Part shown: positions 23,748-35,674 of the stretch, piece by piece
Position numbering within the stretch: position 1 is the first letter of the stretch
How the letters are laid out: every line of letters starts with the position of its first letter
Assembly: GCA_039707655.1 (NCBI GenBank)
Contig: CM077664.1
Location: 202,052,195 to 202,116,194, forward strand
Reading direction: 5' to 3'
DNA length: 64,000 nt
From: Elymus sibiricus
Lineage: Eukaryota; Streptophyta; Magnoliopsida; Poales; Poaceae
Notes under the pieces: generated by a model
The model's input: the letters and a program-made list of their open reading frames with translations, nothing else
Told to the model about the DNA's origin: nothing
The model's database searches: none
Program-made: the position numbers and the translations under genes

Positions 23748-25384
23748 TGATACGTCTCCAACGTATCTATAATTTATGAAGTATTCATGCCATATTTATA
23801 ACAATTCTATATGGTTTTGGTATGATTTGATTAGAACTAACCCGGACTGACGCTGTTTTCAGCAGAACTACCGTGGTGTTGTTTTTTGTGCAGAAATGAA
23901 AGTTTTCCAAATGAGCTGAAACTTTTTGAAGATTTTTTATTGGACAAATAAAAAATATTGGCACCAAGACCCACTGGAGGTGGGCCACCCAGTGCCCATG
24001 AGGCACCAGGGCGCGCCACCCCCCCAGGCGCGCCCTGGTACCTCATGGGGCCCACGTGGATCCGTTTCGCGTGATTCCAACGCTGAAAAATCATATATAT
24101 TCAGAAACCCCCGAAAGTTAACCTAAATGAGTTTTTACGCCGCTGCAAGCCTCTGTACCAGAGAGATCCCATCTACAGCCCTTTTCCGGCACCCTGCCGG
24201 AGGGGGGGAAGGCATCACCGGAGGCCATCTTCATCATCCCGGCGGTCTCCATGATGAGGAGGGAGTAGTTCACCCTCGGGGCTGAGGGTTTGTACCAGTA
24301 GCTATGTGTTTGATCTCTCTCTCTCTCGTATTCTTGAGATGGCATGATCTTGATGTATCGCGAGCTTTGTTGATATAGATGAATCATATGGAGTTTTCCC
24401 CTCTCTATCTTCTTGTGATGAATTGAGTTTTCCCTTTGAAGTTTTCTTATCGGATTGAGTCTTTAAGGATTTGAGAACACTTGATGTATGTCTTGCATAT
24501 GGATATCTGTGGTGACAATGGGATATTCACTTGAGTCACTTGATGTATGTTTTGGTGATCAACTTGCGGGTTCCGTGACCTTGGGGATTTATGCATAAGG
24601 GTTGGCACACGTTTTCGTCTTGACTTTCCGGTAGAAACTTTGGGGCACTCTTTGAAGTTCTTTGTGTTGGTTTGAATAGATGAATCTGAGATTGTGTGAT
24701 GCATATCGTATAATCAAACCCGTGGGTACTCGTGGTGACATTGGAGTGCCTAGGTGACATTAGGGTTTTGGTTGATGTGTATCTTAAGGTGTTATTCTAG
24801 TACGAACTCTAGGGCTGTTCGTGACAATTAATGGGGATTGCTCATAAAATTGATCGGGAAGGATAACTTTGAGGTGGTTTTGTACCCTACAACAATTTCT
24901 TCGTTTGTTCTCCACTATTTGTGACTTTGGAGTGAACTCTTTGTCGCACGTGAGGGATTTACATATGATTCAACTATGTCAACAATGTTGGGAGATCGCA
25001 CTAGTGAAAGTATGAACCCTAGGCCTTGTTTCTAAGCATTGCAATACCGTTTTTATGCCCGTTTACTATTTGCTACCTTGCTGTTTTTATATTTTCAGAT
25101 TACAAAAACCTATATCTACTATCCATACTACACTTTTATTACCATCTCTTCGCCGAACTAGTGCACCTATACAATTTACCATTGTATTGGGTGTGTTGGG
25201 GACACAAGAGATTTCTTGTATTTGGTTGCAGGGTTGTTTGAGAGATACCATCTTCAACCTACGCCTCCCACGGATTGATAAACCTTAGGTCATCCACTTG
25301 AGGGAAAATTGCTACTTTCCTACAAAACTCTGCGCTTGGAGGCCCAACACGAGTCTACAAGAATAAGTTGTGTAGTAGACATCA
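23748..25384 (+). repeat. 5' LTR of gag-only element
   Basis: TGATACGTCTCCAACGTATC to GTAGTAGACATCA, 1637 bp. Near its start TACGTCTCCAACGTA forms a short inverted repeat. AATCATATATATTCAG at about 24090-24104 is a possible TATA region. The short open frames on both strands recur identically in the other LTR and are not genes. Confidence 0.92.
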
Positions 25385-25394
25385 AGCTCTTTTC

Positions 25395-25412
25395 TGGCGC
25401 CGTTGCCGGGGA
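25395..25412 (+). other. Primer binding site, tRNA-Asp
   Basis: TGGCGCCGTTGCCGGGGA lies ten bases after the LTR and is complementary to the 3' end of plant tRNA-Asp(GUC), including CCA. This primer is typical of Athila/Tat-side gypsy elements rather than copia. Confidence 0.85.
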
Positions 25413-25509
25413 GGTGAGTGCTTGAAGGTATATCTTTAGATCTTGCAATCGAATCTTTTAGTTTCTTGTTTATCACTAGTTTGGCTTATAAAAGAAAACT
25501 AAAAAAAAT

Positions 25510-26373
25510 ATGGAATTGAGGTTGCCTCACATTATTCGTCTTTATCATGTCTTTCTTGAAAATGATGGATCGGAAAATTGTGCTCAATTGATAGAAGAAG
25601 AATTCAATAAAATGTTTGGCATAAAATATTTGAATGATGAGCATGATTGCAATGTTGCTAGTATGAATTCTTTGAATATCCATAATACTAATGATGATTG
25701 CACTAGTCATGATAATGTTGTCTCCTATAAGGATGTCAATTTTTGTGGAGTGAATTGGGAGTGCAAATGCATACCAAAAAGGGAAAATAGATTTTGTAAG
25801 AGGCATAAGTATTTAGAAACTAAAGGGTTGCAAGAGAGGCTAGATGATTGTGCTGAAAGATTTAATTTTTCTCGCCATCCTTGTGAACTTTGCAATGAAC
25901 ATGGTCATTTAAATCTCCAATGCAAATTGTTTCATGATCGAATCGTGTCCAAAAATTGTGATAACTTGATTACCCTTGCGCATCATAATGAACTTAGTCT
26001 GATTCTGGGGTATGAAGAAATGAAACGTATAACTAGGGATATTCCAGAATATAATCTCAAGAGATTTCTCAATTTTGATCTAGAGGAAATTTATATGTAT
26101 TGTGCGGTAAATTGCATTGAGAATCCTTATATTGCCAATTATTTAAAGACAAGAAAACAAATAGAAGATGAAGAGAATACTAATGAAGGGGAAGAGGTTT
26201 CCCAATATCCTCCTATTTTTTCTTATGATGAATCAGGTAACGAGGAGGAGCTTTTTATTCAACCAATCTCTTCAATAAAGTGCACGGAAAAATTGATTAA
26301 ACCCACACATGAGGTGGTGAAGAAGAAAAAGAAAAGAAGAAAGAATAGAGGTAAAAAGGTATCCCTCAAATGA
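25510..26373 (+). CDS. Gag-like protein with one CCHC zinc knuckle
   Basis: 287-codon intact ORF starting MELRLPHIIRLYHVF about 100 bp after the primer site. Residues about 124-137 are CELCNEHGHLNLQC, an exact C-X2-C-X4-H-X4-C knuckle, the nucleic-acid-binding motif of retroelement nucleocapsids. More Cys pairs lie before it (NFCGVNWECKC, RFCKRHK). The C-terminus is strongly basic (VVKKKKKRRKNRGKKVSLK), also fitting RNA binding. The product is likely the packaging protein of a non-autonomous element. I do not recognise a standard capsid domain, so 'gag' rests on position and the knuckle. Confidence 0.65.
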   Translation: MELRLPHIIRLYHVFLENDGSENCAQLIEEEFNKMFGIKYLNDEHDCNVASMNSLNIHNTNDDCTSHDNVVSYKDVNFCGVNWECKCIPKRENRFCKRHKYLETKGLQERLDDCAERFNFSRHPCELCNEHGHLNLQCKLFHDRIVSKNCDNLITLAHHNELSLILGYEEMKRITRDIPEYNLKRFLNFDLEEIYMYCAVNCIENPYIANYLKTRKQIEDEENTNEGEEVSQYPPIFSYDESGNEEELFIQPISSIKCTEKLIKPTHEVVKKKKKRRKNRGKKVSLK

Positions 26374-26392
26374 TGTTGCTCCTACTATTGTT

Positions 26393-27148
26393 GTGCCTCA
26401 TGAGAATGAATCAAAAATAATTGTGGAAGATGATACACTTGATGATGATATTGCTTCTTTGTCCTATGGTACAATGTCCGAAGGAACTATTGAGGGTGAT
26501 TTTGTTATGCATATTACTCGTTGCGATGATTATGATTGGGAAGATAATGATACTTCTTATAATCTTGAAAATCTTTATGGTGCCAATTTTGAAAATTATG
26601 ATGATAATAATTGTTTTACTATTGGTGCTATTCATACTATTGATGATAATAGTGATAATGCTAATGATATGCAAACCAACAAGCTTGAGGATGCTATGTT
26701 TGATGAGAATGACATTTTTGAGAATATATTTGCTGCAATTAATGTTTGTCCCAAGCTTGGGGACACTATGCTTAACGAAGATGATCTTTTTAGTCCCCCT
26801 ACTTTGAATGATCAAATTTGTTATGATGATTTCATGCCCCCTACTTATGATGATTATTGTGATGATACTTATGTTATGAAAAATAGTGATGATTATTATT
26901 ATACTTGTCATAATTATGAATACCCTTTTACTAAACATTACTCTTTTAATATGGAAACAATTTATAGTATTCGAGTTTCATATGATACTCCCACTATTAT
27001 GAATGAGAAGAAAATTGCTTGTGTGGAGAGTAATAAAAATCCTATGCTTGTGGATCATGAAAAGAATGTTTTATATGATAGCTATATTTATGAATCCATT
27101 CATGATGCTACTGCAAATTATTATGAGAGAGGAACATATGATTCATGA
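26393..27148 (+). CDS. Acidic ORF of gag-only element, unknown function
   Basis: 251-codon ORF 20 bp after the gag-like stop, in another frame. An in-frame fusion by frameshift is conceivable because the upstream ORF ends in a basic run and this one starts at once. The protein is rich in Asp, Asn and Tyr, with many Asp-Asp and Asp-Tyr pairs (DDDIASLSYGT, DDYDWEDNDT, YDDYCDDTYVM). No known domain or membrane segment is apparent. It may be the diverged 3' part of an original gag. The minus-strand ORF over the same bases is a mirror of the Asp/Asn codons. Confidence 0.5.
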   Translation: MPHENESKIIVEDDTLDDDIASLSYGTMSEGTIEGDFVMHITRCDDYDWEDNDTSYNLENLYGANFENYDDNNCFTIGAIHTIDDNSDNANDMQTNKLEDAMFDENDIFENIFAAINVCPKLGDTMLNEDDLFSPPTLNDQICYDDFMPPTYDDYCDDTYVMKNSDDYYYTCHNYEYPFTKHYSFNMETIYSIRVSYDTPTIMNEKKIACVESNKNPMLVDHEKNVLYDSYIYESIHDATANYYERGTYDS

Positions 27149-30100
27149 TGCTCCCGTCATGTTTCAATTCTTTACTTCTATATGAGCATCATCAAATCAT
27201 CATGCCTAGCTAAAAAGGCATTAAAGAAAAGCGCTTGTTGGGAGACAACCCAATATTTATACCTACTGTTTTTTGTGTGTTCACATTATTAAGCTACTGT
27301 AGTAATCATTTTTTATATGTTTTCTTTCAATAACGTGCCAAGTAAAACCTTTAGGATAGTGTGGATACTTGTTGATTCAATTCTGTGCAAAAACAGAAAC
27401 TTTTGCCTCCAGTGTTTAATTTCCCAGATTTTACTGGAGCGTCAAAAAATTCTGAAATTTTTATACAGTATTTATATGCAAATTGTTGACGTTGTCCTAA
27501 TTTTTCAGAATTTTTAGAGTTCCAGAAGTATGGTAGTTGTTCAGATCATTACAGACTGTTCTGTTTTTGACAGATTCTGTTTTCAATGCATAGTTTGCTT
27601 GTTTTAATGTTTCCATAGCTTATATTATGAGATATAAATTGTGGAAATGATAGAATACAGTAGGCATTATATGGGAACAATTGTGAATCTTGTCTTGGGC
27701 AGTACCTAAGTGATGGTTTATTCTTTATCATACTAACCGTTCTCATGAAGTTCCGTTAAGTTTTGTGTGATTGAAGTTTTCAAGTTTTGGGTGAGATATC
27801 GATATGAGGAGAATAAGGAGTGGCAAGACCCTAAGATTGGGGATGCCCAAGGCACCCCAAGGTAATATTCATGGAAGACTCAAGCGTCTAAGCTTGGGGA
27901 TGCCCCGGAAGGCATCCCCTCTTTCGTCTTCAACACTATCGGTAACCTCACTCGGAGCTATATTTTTATTCGTCACATAATATGAATTTTGCTTGGAGGG
28001 TCATTTTATTATGTTGATATTTGTTTGCTGCTATCAATAATCATGTTTTGTATCTTTTAGTTCAATAAAATGCCAATTATAGCCTTTACCATGCTCAGTT
28101 TGCAAGTTCATGTGTTGCTGTTTGAAAACAGAAAGTTTTCTGTTATGTCCAGAATATTCCTGAATAGTAAAAACATGATAAAAACCTGAATTTTTTACAC
28201 AGTAAGAATGAATGAGTTCTCTATCACATGGTAATTTTTCAGAATTTTTGGAGTTAGGTAAGTATGGATTCTTATTCACCCTTTACAGACTGTTCTGTTT
28301 TGGCAGATTGCTGTTATAGTTGCATTGTTTGCATATGTTTGCGTGTTTAATGTTTCTATTTGAGAATAGGAGTATTAAATATGAAGAGGAATTTAGTGTG
28401 CAATGTTTAATTATAATTTTTGTGATTTGCTACAGTAGAGAATGTTAAGGTTTTGAGTTGATCTATACTAACTTATCTCACGAGTTCTTGTTGAGTTTTA
28501 TGTGGATGAAGTTCTTAAGATTTAGAGAAACCGTGGTATGAGAGGAATTAAGGAGACACAAGAGCTCAAGCTTGGGGATGCCCAAGGCATCCCAAATTAA
28601 TATTTCAAGAAGTCTCAAGCATCTAAGTTTGGGGATGCCCTAGTAGGCATCCCACCTTTCTTCTTCAACAACTATCGGTCAGTTTTGGTTGAGCCTAAGT
28701 TTTTGCTTCTTCACACGATATGTGCTACCCTTGGAATATCATTTTATTTTGTTTTCCTTGCTGTTTAAATAAAATATCAAGATCTGAAACTTTTTTTTAA
28801 ATGAGAGAGAGTCTTTACATAACTACTTAATTGTTTCACTACTCATTGATCTTCGCTTATATAATTTGGAGTAGTTTGTTATTAATTCTCATGCTTCACT
28901 TATATCTTTTTGAGAGTTAATAATAGTAATGGTAATTTGCACAAGATATGAATTTGGTCCCAAGATGAATATTTGAGAGGGATATAATAAAAACTTTCAT
29001 AAAGATCTTTGGATATGATAAGTGTGATTCCTTGTAATGAAAATAATGAAAGAGATCATATGCTAATCTTATGGAAAGTAATGACATCATATAAAGAAAA
29101 GTATAAGTGGTAAAATTTATTGGAGGTTAACAAGCATAGCATTAGTCAATGATGCAATTCATGAAAAAGTTAATAAGGGAATAGAAGATTCACATGCAAA
29201 TATACTATCTTGGACATCTTTTATGATTGTGAGCCCCCATTAAGTATTTTATGTCAAATTGTTGACATTGGACAAGGAAGACAACGTAATGAATTATGTT
29301 TGTTCATATTCACATAGAAGTTATATTGTTATAGATCCTCCAACATGTGGTGCTTGCCCAATATCTTTACTAGCCAACAATCCGCACCAAGTAGAGATAC
29401 TACTTGTGCATCCAAAACCCTTAAACCCAGTTTCTTACCATGAGAGTCCACTATATCTACCTATGGATTGAATAAGATCCTTCAAGTAAGTTGTCATCGG
29501 TGCAAAAAGCAATAAAAATTGCTCCTAAAATATGTAGGATCTTTTATTGTAAGGGAAATAAGCGTTGTACGAACTTGTGATGGTAAAGAAATAAAAGCGA
29601 CGGACTGCATAATAAAGGTTGCTATCACAAGGGGCAATATAACGTGACGTTCCTTTGCATTAAGGGCTTGTGCATCCAAAAATAAAAAGCGCATGACAAC
29701 CTTTGCTTCCCTCTGCGAAGGGCCTATCTTTTACTTTTATGCATTTACTTTTATGTATTTATTTTTTATGCAAGAGTCAATAGTGTTCTCCTCTACTTCC
29801 TTTTTATTTTTCTCTTTTGCAAGCATCATGTGGTGGGGAAAGATCTAGGCACATATATCCAGTTGGATATGAGTGATCATGAGTTATTATTGTTGACATC
29901 ACCCTTGAGGTGAATAAGTTGGGAGGCGAAATCACAAGCCCCTATCTTTCTATGTGTCTGGCTGAAACTTTTGCTCCATATGTATGTCATGAGTGTTAGC
30001 AATCATAGAAGACTAAATGATGGTTGAGTATGTGGACTTGCTAAAAAGCTCCTACATGAGACCCTTCCTGAAAATATGATGAATTGCAATTGCATTGTTG

Positions 30101-30472
30101 ACTAGAATAGTTTGTTAGTTTCCAAGAAAGTTTATGCCTTATACTTCATTGTTGTGATGAATTGTTACTTGCTCATGAGAAGTTTTATGATAATAAATAT
30201 TGCTGTTAAAATAATGATCTTGCTTTGAATCATTCAAGTCCAATGTCCATACTATAAAAGAAAAGATTATATGATGATTATGATAGGTAGCATTCCACAT
30301 CAAAATTTCTGTTTTTAATTGCTATTTTATCATGATTACTTTTATAAGAGAAAGTTGTTGTTATGATGCTAGGAAAAGTGATTGAAATTATCATTGAGCA
30401 AACTTATGCACTATGCTAGCATTCACACTTCATAAATTATTATTTTTATCATTTACCTACTCGAGGACGAGC
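27149..30472 (+). other. Long non-coding interior of gag-only element
   Basis: 3.3 kb of AT-rich DNA without a supported gene. It starts with GCGCTTGTTGGGAGACAACCC (about 27231), an inverted-repeat-like word. It includes two diverged copies of a roughly 730-bp unit (entered separately). The end, CCTACTCGAGGACGAGCAGG (about 30458), leads into the polypurine tract. Long 3' non-coding DNA is common in Athila-related elements. Confidence 0.6.
27326..28790 (+). repeat. Two diverged tandem copies of a ~730-bp unit
   Basis: Landmarks recur in order about 735 bp apart: TTTTTCAGAATTTTTAGAG / TTTTTCAGAATTTTTGGAG (about 27504 and 28237), CAGACTGTTCTGTTTT (about 27551 and 28286), then paired copies of AAGCTTGGGGATGCCC-like words (about 27890 and 28570) followed by a short GGCATCCC complement. 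Each unit thus holds a foldback that resembles the polypurine tract of the element. Similarity is patchy, indicating an old duplication. Confidence 0.7.
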
Positions 30473-30493
30473 AGGAATTAAGCTTGGGGATGC
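30473..30493 (+). promoter_or_regulatory. Polypurine tract of gag-only element
   Basis: GGAATTAAGCTTGGGGATGC ends exactly at the 3' LTR start. The GGGGA core and position fit the plus-strand primer, although the tract is not purely purine. Confidence 0.6.
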
Positions 30494-32136
30494 TGATACG
30501 TCTCCAACGTATCTATAATTTATGAAGTATTCATGCCATATTTATAACAATTCTATATGGTTTTGGTATGATTTGATTAGAACTAACCCGGACTGACGCT
30601 GTTTTTAGTAGAACTACCGTGGTGTTGTTTTTTGTGCAGAAATGAAAGTTTTCCAAATGAGCTGAAACTTTTTGGAGATTTTTTATTGGACAAATAAAAA
30701 ATATTGGCACCAAGACCCACTGGAGGGGGGCCACCCAGTGCCCACGAGGCACCAAGGCGCGCCACCCCCTCCCCCCCCAGGCGCGCCCTGGTACCTCGTG
30801 GGGCCCACGTGGCTTCGTTTCGCGTGATTCCAACGCTGAAAAATCATATATATTCAGAAACCCCCGAAAGTTAACCTAGATGAGTTTTTACGCCACCGCA
30901 AGCCTCTGTACCAGAGAGATCCCATCTACAGCCCTTTTCCGGCACCCTGCCGGAGGGGGGAAGGCATCACCGGAGGCCATCTTCATCATCCCGGCGGTCT
31001 CCATGATGAGGAGGGAGTAGTTCACCCTCGGGGCTGAGGGTTTGTACCAGTAGCTATGTGTTTGATCTCTCTCTCTCTCGTGTTCTTGAGATGGCACGAT
31101 CTTGATGTATCGCGAGCTTTGTTGATATAGATGAATCATATGGAGTTTTCCCCTCTCTATCTTCTTGTGATGAATTGAGTTTTCCCTTTGAAGTTTTCTT
31201 ATCGGATTGAGTCTTTAAGGATTTGAGAACACTTGATGTATGTCTTGCATATGGATATCTGTGGTGACAATGGGATATTCACTTGAGTCACTTGATGTAT
31301 GTTTTGGTGATCAACTTGCGGGTTCCGTGACCTTGGGGATTTATGCATAAGGGTTGGCACACGTTTTCGTCTTGACTTTCTGGTAGAAACTTTGGGGCAC
31401 TCTTTGAAGTTCTTTGTGTTGGTTTGAATAGATGAATTTGAGATTGTGTGATGCATATCGTATAATCAAACCCGTGGGTACTCGTGGTGACATTGGAGTG
31501 CCTAGGTGACATTAGGGTTTTGGTTGATGTGTATCTTAAGGTGTTATTCTAGTACGAACTCTAGGGCTGTTCGTGACAATTAATGGGGATTGCTCATAAG
31601 ATTGATCGGGAAGGATAACTTTGAGGTGGTTTTGTACCCTACAACAATTTCTTCGTTTGTTCTCCGCTATTTGTGACTTTGGAGTGAACTCTTTGTCGCA
31701 CGTGAGGGATTTACATATGATTCAACTATGTCAACAATGTTGGGAGATCGCACTAGTGAAAGTATGAACCCTAGGCCTTGTTTCTAAGCATTGCAAAACC
31801 GTTTTTATGCCCGTTTACTATTTGCTACCTTGCTGTTTTTATATTTTCAGATTACAAAAACCTATATCTACTATCCATACTACACTTTTATTACCATCTC
31901 TTCGCCGAACTAGTGCACCTATACAATTTACCATTGTATTGGGTGTGTTGGGGACACAAGAGATTTCTTGTATTTGGTTGCAGGGTTGTTTGAGAGATAC
32001 CATCTTTAACCTACGCCTCCCACGGATTGATAAACCTTAGGTCATCCACTTGAGGGAAAATTGCTACTGTCCTACAAAACTCTGCGCTTGGAGGCCCAAC
32101 ACGAGTCTACAAGAATAAGTTGTGTAGTAGACATCA
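30494..32136 (+). repeat. 3' LTR of gag-only element
   Basis: 1643 bp, same ends as 23748-25384, followed by TCATA (32137-32141). Differences from the 5' LTR are mostly transitions plus a C-run length change near 30770. Confidence 0.92.
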
Positions 32137-32141
32137 TCATA

Positions 32142-35100
32142 TTAGCTTGAATAGCAGCAAACTGACGCTTAACCCATCGGTGATTCTTGTCAACTTTCTG
32201 GTGTAGGCTTATGAGCAACTCACGGTCCGTCATGACACGTGGTGCTTCAGGTGAAGAAGTTGGTCTTGAAGCTTTAGCTACAGTGTCCTGGCTAGCAGAG
32301 TCTTCAGCATTCGAGCTTGAAATAGGTTGATGAAATTGTCCATCCAAGGGACGAATTCCTTCATCAATAACCGTCTTGCCCTTGCCAGGAACAGTGGACA
32401 GAGTGCTCTGAAGAACTTCAACTTCAAGCATATAGCTTAAGTGATTTTGACCATCAGCCTTGTAGTGAATTGCAGACCGGGATCTGATGAATCTCATGAT
32501 CCATGGAGCATACGGCTTCAAATCAAACGGAGACTGTGCCACTGTGACCAAAGTCCTCAGGAAGAAATCATGAATGTTTATGGGAGTACCATGAATGATG
32601 TGGAACAACAGATTCTTCATAATTCCCACAACTTCTTCAGTATTGGAGTTGTGACCTTTAATGGGACTGAGGGTTTTGGACAGAATGCGATAGACCGTTC
32701 TTGGCACATACAGCAAATCCTTCACTAGGAAGGTTGTCCTTGGAGCTTCTCCTTCAGCTATAGGCTTTATAAGCACTTGCATCAGGTGGTTGGGCAGCTC
32801 AGTTTCTTCATAAATTCTCTTTGCTTCTTCATGGGGTGGTTCAACTGGGAGAGCTCGAAGAAGTTCTTCAATTGGTACTTTGTAGTGAGTGTCTTCACTC
32901 ATCCAGTCCAGATCCCATGTTGCAATGTCGTCAGCGTCTCCAGAGAAATGCACTGTGGCATAGAATTGAAGAATGAGTTCTTCATTCCAATCGCAGACGT
33001 CAGAGCAGAAGCTGAGTAATCCAGCATCGTGAAAGAACAGCCAGAACTGGCCGAAAGCACGGTAGTGACTCCATATCCACGTGAGGAATATGGCGATGCG
33101 GGAATACTTTGTTCTTGTCGAATAAGAGTGAAGCATAGAAATTCATCTGAGTTCTTGTCCAGAAGCGCAGGCGCCTAATCTTGGCTGAGTCATATGTGGA
33201 CTCACCAATGAAGAAGTTCTTCTCTTCAAAGAATTTGCCATTATCAAACTGAGGCCACCTGAGGACTCTGCCAATCTTTGGCATCATAGGTACTGGTTGA
33301 AGGTTGTGCATCTTTTTACGTACATCAAACACTGGTCGTGGGGACCCAGTGGAATCATTCGGATCAATCACGGCAAGTGATTTGGCAATTTCCTCAGCAA
33401 TGGCAGTTAGAACTGTATCGGTATCTGCTGAAGGAATTGAGTCATCGCGCCGAGGGGATGTATTGACGACATCAACCATTGGCTCATCTTGAGCAATTTA
33501 TTCAGCTGCTGCAGCTGGAATTTCTTCAGGAATGCTTTGGAGTGATGGTTGTCTTTCCTCAGAGCCCGTGTGTAGTTCTTCAGTGACAGCAGGTGACTGT
33601 GGCACTTGCGTCAGAGGAGTGGTGAGGGGCGAATTTGGATGGTAAGCTACCCAAAATTCGTCAATGATTGGAGGGGTAGTTGCACCGTCAATATCCACAT
33701 CCTCTTCAGTTTCTTCACTACTTCCAGATGAAGCAGTGGCAGTTTCTTCAGTCACCGGAACCTATGAGGGCTTCCGAGACAGGACTTGGTGAAGCGAAGC
33801 ATCTTCTTCGACTTCTATTTCTTCATCCACTTGCTCTGTGGTAGCAGCAGAGTGGGTTTCAGCATCATCTTCATCGGCCTGTGGGATTACATAATCCACC
33901 CCATACGGAACAATCTGACGATCATCGTTTGAATGAGTAGGGGGCGCTGATGAAATAGGTGTAGCATCAATTGGAACGTCTGAAGACAATGGAGTCATCT
34001 TCATTTTTTTCACAGTTGCAGTGATGGTAGGAGGGGCTAAAGCTTTTCTCTTTTTAGCTTCCTTCTCAGCAGCCTTGGTCTTCTTCACTTCTGATGCAGA
34101 AGGAAGGGTGATAGTCTTCACAGATGAAGTCGCTGGTGGTGCTGCTGCTGAGGTACTTGATGGTTCAATTACTTCAGGAATGACTGATGCAGTCGCCCTG
34201 GCTGTTTCTTCAGGCACAACATCGTTAGTTGCCCTTTCATTTTCTTCAGGTGCAACCTCTGTTTCTCACTGGTCTGAGCTGATGGTGGTGGAGCTGAAGA
34301 ACTGGAAGGAGGCACGATGCCAAATTTGGTAGCCTCACGCTTGTTGTGCTCATTAACCACTTTGGTGGTGGTTTGGATGAATCTGTCACGCACCCCACAA
34401 CAGTGACTTGACTGGCAATCAAATTCTTCAGACAGCTATTGAATTTCAGACTGCAAAGTCACAAGCTGCTGAGGAGAAATAGAAAGCATGTTCTTCCGCA
34501 GCTCCTTCTCTTTCTGCAGTTGATGTTTCCTTACTAACTTGGCTTGAGCAATTTTGTGTTTCTCATTCAAAATGAAAGCAGATAATACATGACTTGGGCC
34601 AGGAGGTAGATTCAATTCATCAAGAGGCGTATCTGGCTTGGTGCACCAGATGTCAATGAAGTCCAGGAGCTTCTTGGGGTCCAGCATCATTGGAACTGAA
34701 AAAAATTTAGCAATAGCAGCTTGCTCTTGCTTCCTTCTGAGGAACTCCGCGAGCTCATCTTCGTCAGCTAGCCCTTGTTCATCAACCTGAGGCACGACGG
34801 CCTTGCTCTTGGGACTTGGCCTAGTTCCACGGCCAGCAGTGACCTTTTGCTTTAGCTTGGGCATAGTAGAAGATGGTTGCCCACTAGCTGAGGCACTTGA
34901 TGCAGCAATTGAGGTTGTTGGAAAGCCCTCGGTGCGCTGGCAAGATGCGAGCATGACCGGTGTTGAAACTCTTGCTGCTGCCATTGATGAACTTGAAGCA
35001 GGAGGAGGCACTGAAGATTTTGAAATCTTGCGTGTTGAAGCCTTTGAAGCTGCCGGCTGGGCCACTGAGGGCTTTGGGACAGAAGGCTTGGGCTTGTTGG

Positions 35101-35674
35101 CAGGCTTCTTTGGCATGGCTTTCTTTGGAGCACTTGCACTGCCACTGGCATCTGCTTCAGCTGAGGCCTTTGTGGCCCGGTTGAATTCTTCAACCACCTT
35201 TTTGGCCTGTTTCTGCAATTTAGCTTGTTGCTTTGCCCATTCTTTGGGGAATTCTTCACCCCTTCTGATGCTTGTTGGATGAGCAACTTGTCCAGGAGCC
35301 AACTGTGGTCTTTTGCATGGAGGCTTCACTGCGAAGTCCTTCATGTATTTGGAAGTGACGAAATTGTAATCTCTCCACTGATAGGTCCAGTATCTCTTTA
35401 TCTTTTGCATGCGCGTTTTGCGCTGCTCCTTGGTTTCCTTTCCATGAGTTTCTTCATCCGGAGTGCAGTATCCTTCATACAGATCATCTGGAATCTCGAA
35501 AGCTGTATGTTCCTCTTTCCTCTTGCCTCCCTTCTGAGGCTTTTTGCTATCAGCCATTTTCCTCAGCTGAGGTTTTTGAACTCGTGAGGACTCTGAAGAT
35601 GTTTGAAGGTTTTCCTCAAGCAATGCTGCAAATGAATTAATTTGATGAGAACCTAGTGATTCGTTGGCAGACAT
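32142..35674 (-). pseudogene. Sirevirus 2 extra 3' ORF (env-like), broken
   Basis: Starts MSANESLGSHQINSFAALLE at 35674. The first 412 codons are open, with KRYWTYQWRDYNFVTSKYMK (a counterpart of IRRHWVRKWFNYEFVHPRFA in Sirevirus 1) and then a long Lys/Ala/Pro/Ser-rich stretch. Stops at 34436, 33762 and 33498 and frameshifts near 34250 and 33050-33140 follow. The last open part (33136-32142) has LILQFYATVHFSGDADDIAT, a long helical-looking domain (IRSRSAIHYKADGQNHLSYM), and runs into the LTR of the gag-only element. Comparison with the copy at 10.8-14.5 kb shows a conserved C-terminal domain and a fast-changing middle. Function unknown; no envelope-like signal or anchor is evident. Confidence 0.75.

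Larger units (their letters stand above)
23748..32136 (+). mobile_element. Gag-only LTR retrotransposon, tRNA-Asp primed
   Basis: Complete element of 8389 bp with LTRs of about 1640 bp and TCATA duplications at 23743-23747 and 32137-32141. The primer site matches tRNA-Asp, the primer of Athila-type gypsy elements. The interior has only a gag-like ORF with a zinc knuckle, a second acidic ORF, and about 3.3 kb of AT-rich non-coding DNA. No protease, RT, RNase H or integrase motif is visible, so it would need enzymes from an autonomous partner. By eye the LTRs differ at about 20 of 1640 sites (about 1.3%), a younger insertion than Sirevirus 1. Confidence 0.9.

Noticed and set aside
24118..25288. 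Small ORFs repeated in both LTRs of the gag-only element
   Set aside because: LTR sequence by position and duplication; no coding evidence.
26411..26938. 175-codon minus-strand ORF
   Set aside because: Mirror of Asp/Asn-rich codons of the acidic ORF; Ile/Ser-rich with no domain.
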